NCBI GenBank assembly: GCA_002497285.1
Contig: DANJ01000011.1
Coordinates: forward strand, 1-64,000
DNA: 64,000 nucleotides
Direction: 5' to 3'
Source: Candidatus Pacearchaeota archaeon UBA92
GTDB taxonomy: Archaea; Nanobdellota; Nanobdellia; Pacearchaeales; GW2011-AR1
Part shown: in pieces, positions 11,201-18,569 of the stretch
Layout of the letters: each line of letters begins with the position of its first letter
Position numbering within the stretch: the first letter of the stretch is position 1
Program-made: the position numbers and the translations under genes
Notes under the pieces: generated by a model
What the model was told of the DNA's origin: nothing
Databases searched by the model: none
The model's input: the letters and a program-made list of their open reading frames with translations, nothing else

Positions 11201-13707
11201 CCAATAGAAAAGTTCTGATTGATAGAAGTAGAAATTTGTCCAAGTAAACTTGAGATAGTCGGATTTGCTCCGTCAAGATATATTAAAATATCTGAACCAT
11301 TATTAACCGTCGTAAAGAAATGCCAATTTCCATCAGATATTTGATTAGAATAAATACGCGCCAATCCTTGACCTGAAGCATAAGTATACAAAAATGTTAG
11401 ATTAGAAGAGATAACCTCCGTCTCCCAGCCAAAAATAGCAAAGGGTAGAGAAGGAGTGAAAAAATCAGATACAATTCCCCCAGTCGTATCCGTTGTTTTT
11501 ACCCATCCCGAAACACTAAATGGGTTTTTCCCATTAATAATATCATCAAGAGAATCTATTCTTATGTAATCACCATTCCCATCATAATGACTTCCATTCC
11601 CAAACATTCCAGTACTATTAATTTGGGCATTTCCATTTAAAGTCCCATTATTCCCATAACTGCTCTCATCAAACACCGTAGATGAATTAGCACTATCCAT
11701 CCCATACCATCCCAGCAAACTATCATCAAAATCTGTAAATGCATAATGATCTCCATTACCTGTCGAATTAGAGCTTACATTAACATAAATATCTGTATTT
11801 GTCTGTGAGCTTGCATTTGCAGGCGTTGGCGAAACAAAACTTATATCTGGCACTCCTCCCAGAACAGGGTCAACGATATGGTCAAACTCAACAGCCCCAT
11901 TTAAAACTCGCAAATCAAAAGTGTCCTGCTCTCCCTGCAGACCAGTCAAAATTACTCTATTATATTCATTATCCGTCAAACTATCAAATTGTGCAATTAT
12001 ATCATTTTGATTATTTTCATAAACATCAATACTTGGTGTTCCATTAACAGTTCTCGGATATACTGTAATATCTCTCTCGTTCGTCAGATTCCTCTCAAAA
12101 GTCACACGAACATACTCATCTTCGTTAATCGTCTCGCTCCAGTTTTCATCCAATTGTGAAACTTCCGGATAAATATCCGAAAGAACAGTTCGATTAGAGT
12201 CCAAATGTTCTGCTTTAGTTACTAAGATTATATCGAAAGTCTGGTTACTTAAATGTGGAACCATAAATTCTATATAATCATACAAACCATTTCCATCAGT
12301 ATCATAAAGATCGTATGAGATATAAGTATCATTTTCTATCCATTTTATCATTGCACTATTCTTGTTCTTTAAACCGAAGCTTTCATTTATTGTTGTATAA
12401 GCAAGAACATTTTCATAATGCACACTGTCAGGTCCAAAAACTTTTATTCTCTTTCCATTTTCCATCAGTTCTTCCTCGCTGTATGGCGCAGGAGTTTCAT
12501 ATTCAATTTCAACTTCCTTAACTTCATCATGTATCTCAACTAATTGCACTTCTTGTCCTTGAGAATTAAGCTCTTCCGCAACAACCTTCCCTGAAAAGCC
12601 AAGATTTCCTAAAACTCTCGAAATCCAGTTTGAAAATCCGCTTTTACTATCTTCCCTGCTAATAACTTTAACAAAATTCCCTGTAACTCCTACAGAAACA
12701 CTTCCATCTCCTGAATCAGAACCTAAATTTGAAGCAGAATCACTTCCTTCGACAGGGTCACTTCCAGAGTTATCTCCCGAATCGGTAGAAACACTATTAT
12801 CTCCAGCGTTACTTGTCTCATCTTCTTGCGGATTTGAATCAGGATTAGCAGAATTATCTCCCTCATTAGAATTTTCCTCCTGACTATCTAGATTATCTCC
12901 TGAATTACTTCCCTCATTATCAGGACTATTAGTGTCCTCCCCAGAACTTTCTACATTATTAGTGTTGCTTCCACTATCTTCAGTTTTATTCTTATAGACA
13001 TCATTCCTTTCATCGTTTTTCTCATCCTTGCTATTCTTCTCAAAATCTTCAACATCGACAACCGTAGCATTTACAATTGTAACATTAAATTCTTCTTTAG
13101 ATTTTTTATCCTTAAACTCATCTGGAGAGGTTTTATTTTCAGTGGTCTCATTACTAATAACTTCATTCCCAATTGTTTCGTTTGCAAGAGTAATATTCCC
13201 AATTGTTTCGTTTGCAAGAGTAATATTATTAGTAAAATTACCCAAAAAGATACTAATAATAGATACATTAGTCGCGTCTATTGGAATTGCAATAGACAAA
13301 TTGCTTTCCTGCGATAAAGAAATATTCTTATTCCATCTTACCGGCCTGTTAAGAACAGCCCCATACTGAAGAGTCTTAGATTTTACAGTTATATCTTCTG
13401 CAGAATCAACAGATTCATAATCCTTAACAACCAAGTTTTTGTCCACTTCAGTTATTTTTCCAGAATCAAATGGAGTCAATTCATTTCCATTAAAATCGTT
13501 TACAGAAAAACCAGTTATTTTAAAATTTATCAGAATAAAAATAAGTAGGATAACTGAAATGAGAAGCAAAATTAAAATTAATTCACTCTTTTTATTTTTA
13601 TCTTTACCGACGTAACTAGTAACCACTTCTCCGTTCACTCTTTTGTTTTCATAAAGATAAGGGCCATACCTCTTACCTCCTCTCTTGATATATTTTCTAT
13701 GCACCAT
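5275..13707 (-). CDS. giant surface protein with LamG-like and Ig-like domains, 2810 aa
   Basis: Residues 1-40 carry a basic cytosolic motif (YIKRGGKRYGPYLYENKR, then GEVVTSYVGK). A membrane segment spans about 42-61, followed by ITGF. An Asn/Asp/Ser/Glu-rich linker occupies about 240-350. Two LamG/concanavalin-like domains lie near residues 655-865 and 1770-1970, each starting with a W-MD and SSY-NNG pattern. Several Ig-like repeats end in YANDTVGNKNYSE. Two Gly-rich beta-helix-like regions (SIWLKGN, ISGDGSL) lie near 1130-1290 and 1420-1560. A poly-Gly/Ser stretch near 2540-2560 leads to a stalk domain, and a C-terminal membrane segment near 2780-2800 ends in basic residues. Such proteins probably mediate cell-cell contact or form the cell envelope; partner and ligand are unknown. 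Many N-x-S/T sequons suggest glycosylation. Confidence 0.85.
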   Translation of the reverse strand: MVHRKYIKRGGKRYGPYLYENKRVNGEVVTSYVGKDKNKKSELILILLLISVILLIFILINFKITGFSVNDFNGNELTPFDSGKITEVDKNLVVKDYESVDSAEDITVKSKTLQYGAVLNRPVRWNKNISLSQESNLSIAIPIDATNVSIISIFLGNFTNNITLANETIGNITLANETIGNEVISNETTENKTSPDEFKDKKSKEEFNVTIVNATVVDVEDFEKNSKDEKNDERNDVYKNKTEDSGSNTNNVESSGEDTNSPDNEGSNSGDNLDSQEENSNEGDNSANPDSNPQEDETSNAGDNSVSTDSGDNSGSDPVEGSDSASNLGSDSGDGSVSVGVTGNFVKVISREDSKSGFSNWISRVLGNLGFSGKVVAEELNSQGQEVQLVEIHDEVKEVEIEYETPAPYSEEELMENGKRIKVFGPDSVHYENVLAYTTINESFGLKNKNSAMIKWIENDTYISYDLYDTDGNGLYDYIEFMVPHLSNQTFDIILVTKAEHLDSNRTVLSDIYPEVSQLDENWSETINEDEYVRVTFERNLTNERDITVYPRTVNGTPSIDVYENNQNDIIAQFDSLTDNEYNRVILTGLQGEQDTFDLRVLNGAVEFDHIVDPVLGGVPDISFVSPTPANASSQTNTDIYVNVSSNSTGNGDHYAFTDFDDSLLGWYGMDSANSSTVFDESSYGNNGTLNGNAQINSTGMFGNGSHYDGNGDYIRIDSLDDIINGKNPFSVSGWVKTTDTTGGIVSDFFTPSLPFAIFGWETEVISSNLTFLYTYASGQGLARIYSNQISDGNWHFFTTVNNGSDILIYLDGANPTISSLLGQISTSINQNFSIGARETNYLAGSIDEVLVFNRSLSAGEISALYNATATQYQNNFTNLAVGDHTFTAYAVDIAGNKNSTDKRTVTINNASADTTAPNVNVIFPTAGATYNALPLNFNVSLSENGSVQYTLDGGINNITMTVNGTGNGFNYTNNSIADGAYTFRVYANDTVGNKNYSEQRIMTVQAGIGTNTWISSSNQLFDNATAWSRGRVPIAGDDIVFNSSGTGNVNVTNNTLPQDLGSFTVTSGYTGSIHFNALFAVGSWGANAVGSQYWNVTNNINVSGGTMKIYGDYVGNSTNTPGYNLTADGEGQIWRSLNGNITIGSSGVLNGTGLGFGTDSGPGSLAGVRSGGAHGGRGGSNTKDPYGNATAPTSLGSGGTSTGSGIGRPGGSAVKLEGDVILADGNLVFDGVGGTTNTKPGAGGSIWLKGNAISGDGSLRADAGSLTGSNNPGGGGGRIRLDYTNLLNYTGNISVSGSVGFSSSGDQGTLTFTDNIWPMDWNLTGNIGLLGGDAGDGDVINVLGNFDSNGFNVSIYGDCFLNASNPITCYNITSDGKGVWINSSGNITISQKSILKGTDFGFPVCAGPGSPLTCSSTKHGGSYGGLGSQGVSTYGNETAPTSLGSGGGGGNGAAAIKLEGDRIIVNGTISMDAVTSTQGLRGSGGSIWLKGNVISGDGSLSVRSSDIGGNLNRGAGGGGRIAITSSNNLNFLGNINASGGYETCLGSTPCIDHGGGGTIFINSSSSIILSGTLESKGKSGGTVNMTSILLNLPGIFNATKYINGMADGTITTSYTDCSSTFTGVFDPARIDEGPECDTTGLGVTIVFPESETYGLNNLPLNFNVSLSENGSVLYSLDDGINNITMSSVNNQNFNASNSSIASGNYTFRVYANDTVGNKNYSESVNFEFDSIAPAISFVSPTPANASNQTNTDIYVNVSSSDASDHYSFVDFDNSLVLWMRMDDVNASGDPVDLSSYSNNGSLSNGAIINSTGYFGNASWHDGINDYINTNVGLLNDLTDLSVSFWSYHKGGSSRGIWGQGDSSTSSFMEDNRIFFRGSSSQSWSINNPFITNTWQHMVVVRNLSNIYLYVDGQLNKSVAITGAVITDATTNNFLIGRTGAGTGGAVRYFNGSIDEFLIFNRSLSSAEVQSLYNASATKYSNNFTELSVGNHTFTAHAVDTSGNKNQTDERVVEIESGDLEYPIFSEFTENPANNTVYASGVSYEFNATVTSTNGTVLLEFNSVNYSTTNISGVFSGNVSNLAVGAYNYRWHGYGNGTNALFNSSSLRSYTIAQATGNVEVYLNGSAGNVSVERGATVTYNASVLTGEINTVVYLDGALVANGTATTNTTVTSVAGSINITAVLPGSQNYTGESVTRWIDVVDTVSPGVTINFPANASYGLNDLSLNFNVSLSENGSVQYTLDSGINNVTMTGNEGLFGTLFNASNGSIASGSYTFKVYANDTFGNRNYSESVTFSFDSVNPLVIINSPRNRTYNNHSAIDVRYRASDETDLDTAWYFVLNSSGAVIVANTTLTGNTTFTMPVTGSNFTFFLYANDTSNNLNNSENVIFHILNDRRYVRYEGFYGQGDTTNLDGLNDSQLANLSGFILHNPSHGKIRFLRSVDLTNTNTSNNVTDLDSWVNITSNRIELNSTAALGLNVSANLTLQNLTFTDPRVLRDGVVCTDTCTELSYSSGVLVFNVTGFSVYTTEETPADSGGSSGGSSGGSGGGGGGGGGGGTSSGTADVKVLTGDLEIESSPGKPEKRTITLRNDGDKAITLLISGKGFDDILLPNDVTLAPGEEKEIDMEVISSGKKLETGSILFKDGDFVVAKVDVVLNVKSENFLFDASLFLAEQFRRVNAGEPLKAQINLKEVGRQVDKVDVVATYVIKDFSGNSYFEESETFYVLGVKEFVKDIPTDDLSPGRYILGVEVFYPGAFATTTSQFEILENKKDFLKNPSLIIIIGTLIFMALILGVVFFRRKKIFRVSKRK
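8545..8592. repeat. 48-bp perfect direct repeat, copy 1 (copy 2 at 10717-10764)
   Basis: The same 48 bases occur at 8545-8592 and 10717-10764, encoding the end of an Ig-like repeat (YTFRVYANDTVGNKNYSE region). Other repeats in the protein have diverged at the DNA level, so this pair points to a recent duplication or gene conversion between modules. Confidence 0.85.
13165..13224. repeat. 30-bp tandem repeat, two copies
   Basis: A 30-base unit occurs twice head to tail at 13165-13194 and 13195-13224 inside the giant surface-protein gene. It encodes a duplicated ITLANETIGN unit in the N-terminal linker, each copy with an N-glycosylation sequon. Identity at the DNA level implies a recent slippage duplication. 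Confidence 0.85.
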
Positions 13708-14092
13708 CGACCTCTTAAATGTAGATTAAAAAAAGAGGATAAAACCCTATTTAAGTATTTCTGATAATGAGATGTAGGATAAATAATAAAATGGAATTGC
13801 CAACGAAGCTCCTTCTCCTTGACAGAGCGGAACATCAGAAAAAACATTATTATGGACAAGTCTGTTAATTAGAGCATATGTTTTTAAGAATTGTCCTTTA
13901 GAGAATTCTGGGGAAAAGTGTTATAATTACCAGAATTCTCTATATCTCTTACAACTCATTTTTATCAGACGCTGGATAATACTTGTTAGACTATTTTATC
14001 TTTATATTATAATTCTGCCTTACTTTATTTATCCAAAAATCTACAGGGGGATTATAAAAGAATAAAAATTATGTAGGATAAACAAATTTTGA
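13708..14092. other. 385-bp intergenic region with repeats
   Basis: No convincing gene lies here. The segment next to the giant gene contains its promoter. The 12-mer ATGTAGGATAAA occurs directly repeated at 13772-13783 and 14071-14082, about 300 bases apart, and a perfect 13-bp inverted repeat lies between them. A 33-codon frame at 13767-13868 was considered and not accepted. Confidence 0.5.
13899..13942. repeat. perfect 13-bp inverted repeat
   Basis: TAGAGAATTCTGG (13899-13911) and CCAGAATTCTCTA (13930-13942) are exact reverse complements separated by 18 bases. Each arm contains the palindromic core AGAATTCT. It could be a transcript hairpin downstream of the cis-prenyltransferase gene, an operator for a dimeric regulator, or part of a small decayed element. 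Confidence 0.6.
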
Positions 14093-15112
14093 CTACTTCC
14101 CGAAATTTCTTTTTCGCATTCCATAAATTTTGACCGCTTTTCTAAGTTGTTCAGGTCCAAAATCTGGAAAATATTCATCCGCGAAATAAAACTCCGTATA
14201 TGCAGTTTGGAAAGGCATAAAACCGCTTAATCTTTTCTCTCCTGATGTTCTAATTACCAAATCTGGTTCAGGAATGCCTGCAGAATCTAAAAAGCTTGAA
14301 AAAACATGCTCATCCACTTCAGATTTTCCCAATTTTAGAATTTTATTAACTGTTCTGACAATTTCATCTTTTCCCCCATAATCAAGACACAACTGAAAAT
14401 TAAAATCATTATATTCCTTACTCTCTTCTTCAATCGCCAAAATTTCATTAAGCAATTTTTTAGGTAATCTGTCCTTTCTTCCAAGGTGTCTAAATCTTAC
14501 CTTCTCCTTTGCAACATCCTTTCTGAATTCTTTAAGAACCCTAAGGAATAAATCAAAAAGGTTTTTCTTTTCTGCGATGCCCCTATTCCAATTTTCAGTT
14601 GAAAAGCCCCATAAAGTGAAGTATTGCACACCTAAATTCCTAGCTTCGTTGAGTAAAGAATGTAAATTTTCATAAGAGCCAGATTTCAGATGTCCCTCAA
14701 TTTCCTTGAGCCCTTTCTCTTTAGCCCATCTCCTATTTCCATCAGGAATTACAGCAACATGCCCTGGAACCTCCAAATGTCCAAAAAAACTCTTTCCAAG
14801 ATTAGAAAAGCTCTTTTTTTGATCAAGAACAATTCCCTCATCTCTTTTAATTTTAAAATCCTTAAACTTCTCTTTACATTCAGAAAATAAATAAGACATT
14901 CCTAAAACCGAAGAAGGAAAATAACCCTTTTGCAAGCTTAAAACTAATTCATTAAGTTTTTCCTTGCTTCCCTGAGCAAGAACAAATACACTTCCGTTCT
15001 CTTGATTACTAACAAACCCCTTCAAGCCAAGCTTATCAGCACTCTCCCTTACAAAATGTCTAAATCCTACAGCTTGGACTCGCCCATACAATTCAACTCT
15101 TATTTCTTCCAT
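14093..15112 (-). CDS. uppS: acylphosphatase / cis-prenyltransferase (UppS-type) fusion, 339 aa
   Basis: Residues 1-90 form an acylphosphatase domain with the anion-loop GRVQAVGFR (catalytic Arg) and GFVSNQENGSV (catalytic Asn). After a short linker, residues about 113-339 form a (Z)-prenyl diphosphate synthase: HVAVIPDGNRRWA with the catalytic Asp, FSTENWNR, CLDYGGKDEI, PDLVIRTSGEKRLSGF and AYTEFYF. The enzyme would elongate isopentenyl diphosphate chains to the polyprenyl diphosphate carrier used for glycan transfer. UppP at 46921-47700 can recycle that carrier, and a GT2 is encoded at 25580-26839. The fusion is unusual. The acylphosphatase part may act on an acyl-phosphate or regulate the synthase; this is inference. 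Its ATG overlaps the stop of the DHH gene by one base. Confidence 0.88.
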   Translation of the reverse strand: MEEIRVELYGRVQAVGFRHFVRESADKLGLKGFVSNQENGSVFVLAQGSKEKLNELVLSLQKGYFPSSVLGMSYLFSECKEKFKDFKIKRDEGIVLDQKKSFSNLGKSFFGHLEVPGHVAVIPDGNRRWAKEKGLKEIEGHLKSGSYENLHSLLNEARNLGVQYFTLWGFSTENWNRGIAEKKNLFDLFLRVLKEFRKDVAKEKVRFRHLGRKDRLPKKLLNEILAIEEESKEYNDFNFQLCLDYGGKDEIVRTVNKILKLGKSEVDEHVFSSFLDSAGIPEPDLVIRTSGEKRLSGFMPFQTAYTEFYFADEYFPDFGPEQLRKAVKIYGMRKRNFGK

Positions 15113-16143
15113 TAAAGTTTCATATAGATGCTTTCTTTAAATCTTTCCAAATCTGCGCTTCTTAATCTTACCCCGACTGCATCTCTATGTCCTCCTCCAG
15201 TAGACCCAGGAAAATCAGGTAATATTTTCTCAATTAGTTCTCTTACATTATTTCCCCTTAAAGATAAGTTAGATATTCCTCCATTATCATATGCAACTAC
15301 AGTTATTTTATCAGGATATAAATAATATAACTCATTTGAAATTTCAGAACTAATACTTAAATCTCCGCCATAAATAAAAAATAAAATTTTATCCCCTACA
15401 TCCTTCTTCGCCTTATTCACTAAAACGTCATACTTAGTTTTTATCTCTCTATACTTTTTACCAAAATTGCTGTAAGAATCTATTTCCTGCATCAATATCT
15501 CTGGAGAACTGCATTCGAGTAAGAAGTTTTGCAAATAAACCACGTGTGTAACAGAATCCATCAATCCAAAACCAAGTGCTCTGGCAAGAGAGCCAATTCC
15601 GCTCTTATAATAAACATCAAATGGCTTCTTCATATCCTTGCCTGCAAACATTTTATACTTCTCCTTAAACTCATCATAAAAATCAGGCATGAAATTATCT
15701 GCCACACACCCAATAACTGCAAACCACATATCCTCTTTTCTTCCTGTAATTTTATATGAAAGATAAGTAACTGGCTCTGCTTTCTTATCCCCTGATTTAG
15801 CAGAGTTATAAGTGAATACATCTTCATAACTTTCCTCAGTATCGTGGTGGTCTATCCATACAAGGGGTATTCCCATATCTCTCACCTCCTTAACAAAATT
15901 TTCTCCTAATATTGGCTGATCCAAAACAAAAACATAATCAGCCTTTAACTCCTGAATTTTTCTTAAATAACCCACATCGACTCCAGGATGGGTTCTTACA
16001 GCAACCCCCTTGCCTCTTCCAATAAATTTTCTCAGAATTATATAACTCATCAACCCGTCTGCATCATTATCATAAAAGAACAATGGGTTCTGTGCACTCT
16101 CAAGATGATCCTTTATCTCATTTATCTCTTTATCTGTCAACAT
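15112..16143 (-). CDS. DHH-family phosphoesterase, 343 aa
   Basis: A DHH/DHHA1 phosphohydrolase of the RecJ/NrnA/PDE superfamily. Motifs visible are DNDADGLMS (motif I), YVFVLDQP (motif II), WIDHHDTEE (the DHH signature) and the DHHA1 substrate loop GSTGGGHRDAVGVRL. Archaeal relatives degrade short oligonucleotides or cyclic dinucleotides, or act as RecJ-like exonucleases; the exact substrate cannot be read here. The start chosen is ATG at 16143, with CTTAAATAG about 28 bases upstream as TATA box; a TTG two codons earlier is less likely. The stop overlaps the ATG of the cis-prenyltransferase fusion (TAATG), implying translational coupling. Confidence 0.85.
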   Translation of the reverse strand: MLTDKEINEIKDHLESAQNPLFFYDNDADGLMSYIILRKFIGRGKGVAVRTHPGVDVGYLRKIQELKADYVFVLDQPILGENFVKEVRDMGIPLVWIDHHDTEESYEDVFTYNSAKSGDKKAEPVTYLSYKITGRKEDMWFAVIGCVADNFMPDFYDEFKEKYKMFAGKDMKKPFDVYYKSGIGSLARALGFGLMDSVTHVVYLQNFLLECSSPEILMQEIDSYSNFGKKYREIKTKYDVLVNKAKKDVGDKILFFIYGGDLSISSEISNELYYLYPDKITVVAYDNGGISNLSLRGNNVRELIEKILPDFPGSTGGGHRDAVGVRLRSADLERFKESIYMKL

Positions 16144-16230
16144 AAACAAATTTCAGAAACAACCTATTTAAGTCTAACGCTATATATCAAAAACAACAAT
16201 ATTTATAAACCGAAATAGAATAAAAATAAC

Positions 16231-16434
16231 ATGGATAAATGGGCTGAAATTCTACTTGGACTTATCCTAGTAATAGTTCCAATACTATTAGCATGGTACT
16301 CAGGATCCTGGTTTGGAGTTTTCTGGAACTTCAAGCACGCAGCATGGGAATTTCTTAAAGGTGGAATCTTCTGGTTTATAGTAATGATAGGACTATTATT
16401 TATACTTCTAGGCATCTCAGATTTGAAAGGATAA
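16231..16434 (+). CDS. small membrane protein, 67 aa
   Basis: Two hydrophobic segments (about residues 6-22 and 46-62) are separated by an aromatic-rich loop (WYSGSWFGVFWNFKHAAWEF). A TATA-like TTTATAAAC about 21 bases before the ATG supports leaderless expression. Family unknown; small two-helix proteins of this look are common in DPANN genomes. It lies divergently from the DHH gene and just before a DUF202-type membrane protein. Confidence 0.6.
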   Translation: MDKWAEILLGLILVIVPILLAWYSGSWFGVFWNFKHAAWEFLKGGIFWFIVMIGLLFILLGISDLKG

Positions 16435-16469
16435 ATAACATTTATAATCTCCTCATTCCTCTATTAAAA

Positions 16470-16721
16470 ATGAAAAGAGGCGTTTCATCCAAATTTCTTT
16501 TAGAACAAACCTTACTTTCCAATGAAAGAACCCTGTTAGCTTATATAAGAACAGCCATGGCTTCTCTAATATTTGGTTTTGCCCTATTACAATTCGGCTC
16601 ATCTGTTCCTAATGTAATTTCTCTTGGCTATTCGGCAATCGCAGTTGGAATCATATTTCTCCTCATCGGACTAACTCATTATCATTATAACCGGCTAAAA
16701 ATAACCCAAACGTTTAGATAA
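16470..16721 (+). CDS. DUF202-family membrane protein, 83 aa
   Basis: The signature NERTLLAYIRTAMA at residues 18-31, followed by two membrane segments, is typical of the DUF202 (YidH-like) family of small integral membrane proteins of unknown function. A TATA-like ATTTATAATC precedes the ATG by about 22 bases. Same direction as the preceding two-helix protein and nreA, but each has its own promoter-like sequence. Confidence 0.75.
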   Translation: MKRGVSSKFLLEQTLLSNERTLLAYIRTAMASLIFGFALLQFGSSVPNVISLGYSAIAVGIIFLLIGLTHYHYNRLKITQTFR

Positions 16722-16761
16722 GCGCAATAATCAATAAATACCTACTTATTCCTTTCAAGTT

Positions 16762-17931
16762 ATGTCTCCATGCAAAATCTGCGGCCAAGAAGATTGTAAG
16801 AAGCACTCGTTCTTAATTCCTATAAAAAACATAAGAACTGAATTTTCAGGCTCATCCCCTCCAGAGATATTTGTAGGACGCTGGAATTATCCAAATGTTT
16901 ACACAGGAATCCTATCTCCTGAGACGTATGGAAATAATGAAATAATGTCTTCTCCGGAACAATGGAAAGAAAAAAATCTCAAAATCGGCGACATTATGCA
17001 ATTAAGAAACAAATTAATTTATTCCAGAACTCAAACATACATAAAGAAACAAGAATCCCAGTTCCTCAACGTTTTTCATGAAATTGCAATGACTCATAAA
17101 TCAGTGGCAACAGAATTCAAACTAAAAAAACCAATAAATTTTACAAACCATCCAGATTCAAGAGTTCCATTAATATCGAGAGCCGCACCATTAGAAAGAG
17201 CAATTCTTCAAGAAAATACTAAAATAAAAACAAAGGTAGATTATCTAGTAAATGACACCGAAATAAAATCTTCACCTGCAATCCTTGAACTACATAAATT
17301 CATCCCAGTATCAAATATAATAAAAATACTTTCAGCAGGCCTTCTAGGATTAAAGAAAAACAGAAAACTTGTCCCAACAAGATGGGCAATAACGGCCACA
17401 GATGACACTCTCTCAAAAAGTAAGCTTGAAAAAATTCGTTATTTTCCAGAAATCTCTGAATTCCAAGTTTTCAACGTAGAATACCTCGGAAACCATTACG
17501 AGTTTCTCCTTTTTCCGGACAAATACTCATTTGAAGTAATCGAAATATCTATGAAAAATTTTTCTGCCTGGCAAGATTACGAAACCTTTTTTCCGAGAAA
17601 AAAATATGCTGATTCTGTAACTGGTGCATATTATGCTAACCGTCTCGCTTTGACGGAATACTTAGAAAGAATAAAAAGGCAAGCCTCTTGCCTAGTATTT
17701 CGCGAAATACGCCCAGAATATTACGCTCCTTGTGGTGTGGGAATATTAAGAGAAACAAGCCGGACTGCATTCCAACAAAAACCAATGGTCTTCCAGACAT
17801 TAAAAGAATCTCTTCAAGATATTCAATCAAGACTCAGAATGAAAGTAGAAAATTTCACGCAACGCTCATGGTTAATAAAGAATTCAGGAAAACAGACAAA
17901 ACTAAGTCAATTTTTAGGAATCGCTAATTAA
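16762..17931 (+). CDS. nreA: NreA-family DNA repair protein, 389 aa
   Basis: Archaeal Nre protein, implicated in repair of DNA damage and interacting with the PCNA clamp. The N-terminus has a small zinc-binding pattern (CKICGQEDCKKH). Family blocks follow: PPEIFVGRWNYPNVYTGIL, MSSPEQWKEKNL, and the late SVTGAYYANRLALTEYLER. The last residues, KQTKLSQFLGIAN, match a PIP box (Q-x-x-L-x-x-F-L), which docks on PCNA. Length is normal for the family. The gene ends convergently on tbp, the two stop codons overlapping by four bases. A TATA-like AATAAATAC lies upstream of the ATG. Confidence 0.9.
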   Translation: MSPCKICGQEDCKKHSFLIPIKNIRTEFSGSSPPEIFVGRWNYPNVYTGILSPETYGNNEIMSSPEQWKEKNLKIGDIMQLRNKLIYSRTQTYIKKQESQFLNVFHEIAMTHKSVATEFKLKKPINFTNHPDSRVPLISRAAPLERAILQENTKIKTKVDYLVNDTEIKSSPAILELHKFIPVSNIIKILSAGLLGLKKNRKLVPTRWAITATDDTLSKSKLEKIRYFPEISEFQVFNVEYLGNHYEFLLFPDKYSFEVIEISMKNFSAWQDYETFFPRKKYADSVTGAYYANRLALTEYLERIKRQASCLVFREIRPEYYAPCGVGILRETSRTAFQQKPMVFQTLKESLQDIQSRLRMKVENFTQRSWLIKNSGKQTKLSQFLGIAN

Positions 17932-18500
17932 CTTTTATTACCCTTCTTTCCAGCAATTCTCTTCAAAACTGCCTTAACATTTTTATTCAGTTGTGTCATC
18001 GCATCTTCCAACTGCACCCTGCTCTTTGTCCCAGTGCAAACCAATTTCCCATTTGAAAATAGAAGAAAAGTAGTTGTTGGTTCAACTAACTTGTAAACAA
18101 GTCCAGGAAATTGCTCTGGTTCATATTCAGTATTTTCCAATTCAAGAGCAAGAACATTGAGGTTAAGGTCAACGTCAATACTTCCAGATGCAACAATGTT
18201 TTGCACTGTTATCTTTGGTTTGTCCGTTATCTTAACCCCAATTTTAGCAAGTTGTTTTATGACTTGCTCAATCACCTCTTTAACTTGTGCAACACTTTTT
18301 GTCCCAGTACACACAAGATTCCCAGAAGAGAACACCAAAACCGCTGATTTTGGTTTTTGAACCCTTAAAACAAGTCCAGGAAATTGCTCAGGATTGTATT
18401 CTGTGTTGCTCTGACTTCTTGCCAGTTTTGTTAATGATACTGGTTTTCCCAAAGAACTTGTAGCCACAATATTTTGAACCTTTAAATCTGATTTTGCCAT
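17928..18500 (-). CDS. tbp: TATA-box-binding protein (TBP), 190 aa
   Basis: General transcription factor that binds the TATA box and recruits TFB and RNA polymerase. Two direct repeats are visible, about residues 7-90 and 97-181. Each carries NIVA(T/S), the EYxPEQFPGLV block and the F-SxGxLVCTGTKS block. A short basic tail (KRIAGKKGNKS) ends the protein. The start codon is about 24 bases from a TTTAAAAAG box, consistent with a leaderless message. Convergent with nreA. TFE and Rpo11/L are also encoded in this window. Confidence 0.95.
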   Translation of the reverse strand: MAKSDLKVQNIVATSSLGKPVSLTKLARSQSNTEYNPEQFPGLVLRVQKPKSAVLVFSSGNLVCTGTKSVAQVKEVIEQVIKQLAKIGVKITDKPKITVQNIVASGSIDVDLNLNVLALELENTEYEPEQFPGLVYKLVEPTTTFLLFSNGKLVCTGTKSRVQLEDAMTQLNKNVKAVLKRIAGKKGNKS

Positions 18501-18569
18501 GTTAGAATATACCCTTTTTAAATAAAATTCATTTATAAACCTTCCGTCGAAGTTTAAAAAAATAAATCC

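Noticed and set aside
13767..13868. A 33-codon frame (MRCRINNKMELPTKL...) in the gap before the giant gene.
   Set aside because: No recognisable features and very short; the TATA spacing is poor. It may be chance.
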